Shown: positions 58,985-64,000 of the stretch, in pieces | How the letters are laid out: each line of letters starts with the position of its first letter | Position numbering within the stretch: position 1 is the stretch's first letter | Assembly (NCBI GenBank): GCA_029582155.1 | Contig: CM055899.1 | Location: forward strand, 58,755,349-58,819,348 | DNA from: Panopea generosa | Lineage: Eukaryota; Mollusca; Bivalvia; Adapedonta; Hiatellidae | Length of the DNA stretch: 64,000 bases | Direction: 5' to 3' | Translations under genes and position numbers: made by a program | The notes under the pieces: generated by a model | Database searches by the model: none | Seen by the model: the letters and a program-made list of their open reading frames with translations, nothing else | Told to the model about the DNA's origin: nothing

Positions 58985-59056
58985 TGGGTGTGTGTGTGTG
59001 TGTGTGTGTATGTGTGTGGTGGTGGTGTGTGTGGTGGGTGGGTGGGGGGGGGGGGG
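58985..59056. repeat. Compound microsatellite (TG)n/(GGT)n/(G)n
   Basis: TG run, then GTGGTGGTGTGTGTGGTGGG, then a G run. Confidence 0.95.
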
Positions 59057-59619
59057 GATTTAAAAGTACTCGAACATGCCGAAAATTGACAAAACGTGCT
59101 ACTGCCGTTTCATGACAAGCAACTCGTGAGAATATGACATTTGGTGATCAGTTGATGAAATATTAATCGATCTTACACCAAAACAAACAACTATCCTCTA
59201 GTTTTTAGGGTGGCAGCTTTGGATATAATATAGACTATCCCATGCGATCACTCTCCGTTCAAAACAAAATACGATGTCCTGTTCTCATTTAAAGCGCTAT
59301 CGGCCTTTATTGGTAAAATATCTTCCAAGAATATGTCACCACTGGAACCACATTCTCAGCAACAGAGACTACAAATGCGATGACTGAATTATCTTTATAC
59401 ATTATCGGTTATAGTTCGGCAATATATTCCGCTTTTAACAGATCATTTAAAGTGACATGTATTAATTGACCTGACGAGGGCTGACAAGCAAGTTAGTAGC
59501 TAATCCAATTGGTGGTCGATATTGTGTCCAGGGCCGACATTTCCCTAGCACAGGCAAACGGTCTCTAAGTAAATACTACTACAATGTATTACATTGTATT
59601 TCCTTGGGCAAACTACGCC

Positions 59620-59800
59620 TGTTGGGGTCACATATGTAACTAAAGCACTTATGTAACTAAAAAGACACATATGTACTTAAAAGGGCACATTTGTAACTAT
59701 TTAGGAAAAAAAACCGACAGAGCACAAATGTATCAAATCGGACACAAATGTAACTATTATCTTATATGTAACTGAAACGGGCATATATGTAACTACCACG
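59620..59800. repeat. Degenerate minisatellite with ACATATGTAACTA core
   Basis: Eight or so spaced copies of CACATATGTAACTA and variants (CACAAATGTAACTA, CATATATGTAACTA), spacing ~18-25 bases. Confidence 0.75.
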
Positions 59801-61585
59801 AAACATGCTAAATTGTTGACGAACAATAGCATTTTACTATGTGTACTATACTTTGCGAGTGTAATATGTAGTTGTGAAAGTCTCCAATACATGCTGTAAA
59901 TACTGATATTGTTAATCTAGTTTATATATACTGACCAAAGAGTTAACCCGACACTCATTATTTTTCGTAATTCACCGTGTTGTCTTTGTGATCCGGACTA
60001 CATGCTAAACTTTCTTTATATACATATCATTATCTTGTCAGACTGTGTGATTCATAATATGTCAAATAATCATCACAAATCCGACACAAGTTTCGTCGTT
60101 GGCATTCATCATCGCCGTCAACTGTGGAATAAATGAGACAGACACAAGATTTATCTAAATCTTTATTAACTTTATTTATCGATACCTTCGATTGTAACAA
60201 TTACTGTTATAAATAAAACATTATGTAACTATTAAATACAATTAATAAGTATACATAAAAAACAAAAACATTTTTGCACTAGAGTATTGTTTCTAACACA
60301 AAAACAGATGTCTCTTCCATATATATCAGTCAAAATCTCTCACGAGGTTCCAATGTATGGAGCAGACAACATTTGCAACAGAGGAGACTTAAGTACTAAA
60401 TTTTTGAAGAATGGTTGCAACTTAAACAAGAAATAACTTTACAAAGATTGTCCGCGCAATTTAGAAATAAACATTTTATGATTTTAAACACAGTAAAGCT
60501 ACTAACCCATACATAATCCATCAGACACATGTTTTGATATATTCATCTTTATGTCAAACAGTTGATCTTATTAATGCGTATTTTCATTACATTTTGTCGA
60601 AAACCCTTTTATTTCCATCAACAAATGTGAAATAAAACCAATGGTCCTTGCTTTCTGAAAACTGATTTTCAATTTAAAAGCAAAAATTCTGTTCAACGCC
60701 CACTATGCAAACATCGAAAGCAAATGCAGTATTTTTATTCTCTGCATACTAGGTGATGATTGTGTCTGAAAAAACTGCATATCGATGGGTTGGCGCAAGA
60801 CTGGTCCAACTTACTATATTTCACAAAATCACTTGTTTACATATTTGAATAAAACACACAGAAATACACATCTTGTAAAAATATTAGACTTTTATTCTTA
60901 CTTATTTTTATATTGTTGCTAAGAAACAAAAAGGTCTATCTAATAAAACAAGTTTTCATAGCCGCAAAACAGGTCCAAGTAGAGTTGGTCTTGTCTTGTG
61001 TTTAAATTATATTACCTTAAACAGGTCCAAGTAGCGTTGGTCTTGCCTTGCAGTGAAATATTTTACTATATCAATATTTAAAGTTTGTCTTGTTTTGAAA
61101 AGAGTTTATAATTGCAGTGGTTTAATATATTTTAATTCTATTGATAATTTAGAAATTGGGTTGGGCATAATTTATTGCAACATTTGATTTAGCCCTTCCG
61201 CTACACAAAGAATATATTGCGTGTCGTAGTTGTCAAACAAATAAATTTGAAAGAGAAAAAAGATGTTAAAGTAAGAGTAAGAGCTAAAATAGAAAATAAA
61301 AACAAACTTAAAATAATACTTAAATGGTTTATTTATCAAAGTTTTTTATTTTATGTATTAGACCCTGTGATTATGGTATAAAACATAATATAAGTCTTGA
61401 TTGATATATTACGAAAGGACAATTTGATATAATAACATTTATCAATTAAATTTTAAGCAACATTTTTTGCAAACATGTTTACGGTAGATGGTGGTGGGAT
61501 AACTATCTTATATTCCCCCTACCCCGCCAATAATATGGTTTAGTAGTTGTTTTATAAGTAGTAAACGGGTCGGTTCAACGCCAAG
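59801..61585. other. No recognisable gene
   Basis: AT-rich. AACAGGTCCAAGTAGAGTTG and AACAGGTCCAAGTAGCGTTG, each followed by GTCTTG, are a short direct repeat at ~60968 and ~61020. Confidence 0.5.
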
Positions 61586-61587
61586 AA

Positions 61588-61795
61588 CTGCGCATGCCAT
61601 CTTGTTCTATTGACTGCGCGTACGCGGCGGCCATCTTGTTTCTATTATATGCACATAGACGGCCATTTTGGATGTGTGTGCGGCGGCCATTTTGAACGCG
61701 TGTCGGAAGGCCGCCATTTTGGATGACTACTGATAGTAACCCGTTTGCGCATGTGCGCCGGTCATTTTAGATAACGTCGTATGTGTGGCCGTAGT
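61588..61795. promoter_or_regulatory. Candidate TATA-less promoter: NRF1-like and YY1-like motif cluster
   Basis: A GC-rich island in AT-rich sequence. YY1-like sites: GCCATCTTG twice (61599, 61630), GGCCATTTTGG, GGCGGCCATTTTG and GCCGCCATTTTGG (61660-61720), with weaker GGTCATTTTAG. NRF1-like sites: CTGCGCATGCC (61588), CTGCGCGTACGC and TGCGCATGTGCGCC (~61744). This pairing is typical of housekeeping promoters in animals. No first exon is recognised beside it. Confidence 0.4.
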
Positions 61796-61997
61796 TTTAA
61801 TATAGAAGCCGACTTACGTCATATCGAAGTTTAGAACGATAGTCATGCGTTTGATAAGAACGTCTCAAAAGTATACAGAGCTGACTTGTATACTCGATCT
61901 AGGGCGTGGTCGCGGACATTTAGAGGGGTTAGGTCCTAGGTCATAGACGGAGACGTTTTAGTGACAACTGTTTCTTAAAAAACTAAACATGAACTAT

Positions 61998-62452
61998 CAA
62001 ATCAAATAGACTAAACTTTACAAACCTCCTTAAGTTTAATTTACTATGTTCCATCTTTCTATGAAAAAGTATTTATCAATTTTATATCCATTTGAATAAC
62101 TCATTTTACCTTGTTGACTATCCAACGTTCAGCTCATAAATGAACATACACTCACTACGCATGTATCGTCTCAATCAATCATACACATTAACACAACCAA
62201 ACAAAACTACTGTAATAAATTAAATAAATAATAATAAGTTATTGAAAATCAAATAGACTAAACTTTACAAACCTTCTTTAGTTTCATTTGCTGTGTTCCC
62301 TCTTTCTATGGCAAAGTATTTATCAATTTTTATATCCATTTCAATAACTTTTATCTTGTTGACTATCCAACGTTCAGCTCACAAATGAACATACACTCAC
62401 TACGTATGTATCGTCTCAACCAATCATAAGACACCTCATTAACATAACCAGG
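61998..62452. repeat. ~250-bp tandem duplication
   Basis: ATCAAATAGACTAAACTTTA...CCAACGTTCAGCTCAyAAAT...CTCACTACGyATGTATCGTC occurs at 61998 and again at ~62249, with about 10% differences. Confidence 0.92.
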
Positions 62453-63185
62453 CAGTATTAACGCGGTGTCAAGTAAGTACGTAGACAATGATGCATTCGA
62501 GTGCAAAACTTAATCACCGGACGTCCTAACAATAGATCAATGGATCCTTTGTGTAAACGTTTTATCGAAATTCACCCAATATTCAGTGCAAAAGCCAACA
62601 TGTCTGAGTACATAATAGCTAGTGAAACTATTTCGAACAATAGATCAATGGGTCCTTTGCTGTACATAGTCATGATTGGTATGGTCTGGACAGGTATGTG
62701 CTATAACCGTTGGATTATTTAACTCGAGCCAAGTTAGGTATTGGTATAACTGTCCACGGTGTGAGTATTGGAGTTTTATAGCAAGAGGAAAATTATTTTA
62801 AAATAAAATGTTGTTGTTGTTGTTGTTTTTAGTATCGTAGATGTTGCCTGTATAACGCACTTTTATGGGGAAAATCGGATATTTTGATTTTTTATAGCAG
62901 GAGGTAAATATTTAATTTTAGAGGACCACAGGGAAGATTGGAGTTCCAGCTGTGTTTCTTCTTTAAATAAGGACTTAATAATTATTATAATTACTATTAT
63001 CATTAACATTATTATTAAAGATGAAATATGTTCTTTTTAGTATCGTAAATGTTGCTTTAACTGTGTAACACGAATTTTACGGAAAAATGAATGGGTTCGA
63101 TCCTAAAACCGGAATTTGAAAATAATTGTTTCAAAATGAGGCAAATTATATATTTTTGAAAAGGTATGACCGAGTACATTACGAA
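62453..63185. other. No recognisable gene; short repeats
   Basis: ACAATAGATCAATGGrTCCTTTG occurs twice (62530, 62638) and TTAGTATCGTArATGTTGC twice (~62829, ~63037). A (TTG)5 run lies at 62811-62826. Confidence 0.6.
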
Positions 63186-63194
63186 AAATATGGT

Positions 63195-63800
63195 TTTCAC
63201 CGGAAATGACGTCATAAAATCAACTTTTTAATGCATGATCGTAGCGTATCGAACGAGGTATCGTTGGAATGGTATTGAAAAGCAGATTTCAAATATATTA
63301 GATTGATGGGTCTAGCTAAAATAATTTTCGATATATGTCAGAAATAAAAAAAGAAAACTCTTATAGCGAATGGATATGGTACCATATGAAACTAAATGAC
63401 GCGCAGTTTCCAAATATGTAATTTTTATGAGTCTATGACGACCCCAAGCTGAGATATATACGTTTGAATTAACCGGAAGTGACGCCATAAACGATCGAAT
63501 TTTAAATGCGTGTCCATAATGTATCGAGTAATGTAACGTTTGAAAGGTATTGAAAAGACGAAAATCCAACGGTGTAACTTTTATGAGTCTAGGACAACCC
63601 CGAGCTGAGTTATAGACGTTTAAATAAACCGGAAGTGACGCCATTAACGATAGATTGTTTATGCGTGTCCGTAACGTATCGAGTAATGTATCTTTGGAAA
63701 GATATTGAAAAGACGAATTCAACAGTCTAATGTTTATGAGTCTAGGACGAACCTGAGCTGAGATACTGTCGTTTAAATAAACCGGAAGTGACGTCATACA
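63195..63800. repeat. ~155-bp tandem repeat with ETS/CRE-like motif
   Basis: Units share ACCGGAAGTGACGyCAT (63199 diverged, 63473, 63629, 63780), then GCGTGTCCGTAACGTATCGA, then GGTATTGAAAAGACGAA, then TTTATGAGTCTAGGACGAAC. The first two starts are ~274 bases apart and later ones ~155. An open minus-strand frame (63312-63860) is a by-product. Confidence 0.85.
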
Positions 63801-63924
63801 ATTAAACTTCATCGTAGAATATTCGTTTTGGTAACGTTTGAAAGCTCTCGACACACTCATAAGGAAAATGTTATACGTATTGGTTTTTCTCTTACCGTTT
63901 TCGAGATATCACGATTTAAAAGTT

Positions 63925-63940
63925 GTGTGACGTCACACAA
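63925..63940. promoter_or_regulatory. 16-bp CRE palindrome
   Basis: TGTGTGACGTCACACA is a perfect palindrome centred on a full CRE (TGACGTCA). Whether it is functional or part of the neighbouring repeat is unknown. Confidence 0.35.
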
Positions 63941-64000
63941 TTCAACGCTTTATTGGGCCGAAATTTCAAACGATTATAACTGGGTCAATTTATGAGATAA

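Noticed and set aside
63312..63860. 182-codon minus-strand open frame
   Set aside because: It follows the ~155-bp tandem repeat, with repeated peptides such as MASLPVYLN. I read it as a by-product of the array.

Overview
This is an intron-rich, AT-rich animal genomic window, most likely from a mollusc such as a bivalve. That assignment is an inference. It rests on spliced GT-AG exons, on tRNA-derived SINE-like copies whose 3' ends resemble the GTTGAAAAtgGCGTTAA tails common in molluscan SINEs, on CR1/Jockey-like LINE and Crypton-like remnants, and on very heavy tandem-repeat content. No bacterial-style operon, CRISPR array or intact rRNA/tRNA gene is visible.

Only one gene can be read with confidence. 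It lies on the minus strand from 39569 to 18778 and has 17 coding exons joined in frame to give 769 residues. The product is a type II membrane metallopeptidase of the glutamate carboxypeptidase II / NAALADase family (M28B). All five zinc-ligand positions and the catalytic glutamate are conserved. Several residues that recognise glutamate in the human prostate enzyme are replaced, so the substrate may differ.

Layout. Bases 795-11265 hold three and a partial fourth tandem copy of a 2.9-3.4 kb unit. Each unit carries an array of a 27-bp minisatellite plus SINE-like modules. Bases 11266-13170 hold a GAAAAAGAGGCCTC tandem family and a long inverted repeat. Bases 13832-15050 hold a nest of terminal-inverted-repeat elements three deep. 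Bases 15215-18777 are a 38-bp array and the 3' flank of the gene. Bases 18778-39569 are the gene; intron 12 contains a ~5-kb satellite of about 75 copies, and intron 7 a 376-bp near-perfect tandem duplication plus SINE and MITE copies. Bases 39570-51010 hold decayed Crypton-like and MADF-like transposon genes and several unrelated tandem arrays. Bases 51135-52066 are a 5'-truncated LINE. The last 12 kb are mostly unrecognised, with an NRF1/YY1-motif cluster near 61.6-61.8 kb and an array carrying ETS/CRE-like motifs at the right end.

The most unusual observation is that the intron-12 satellite is homologous to the splice acceptor and first ~45 coding bases of exon 13, the exon that carries the last zinc ligand. 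The real exon boundary looks like the terminal, diverged unit of the array. It appears that a piece of a conserved catalytic exon, with its acceptor, was amplified into a satellite inside its own gene.
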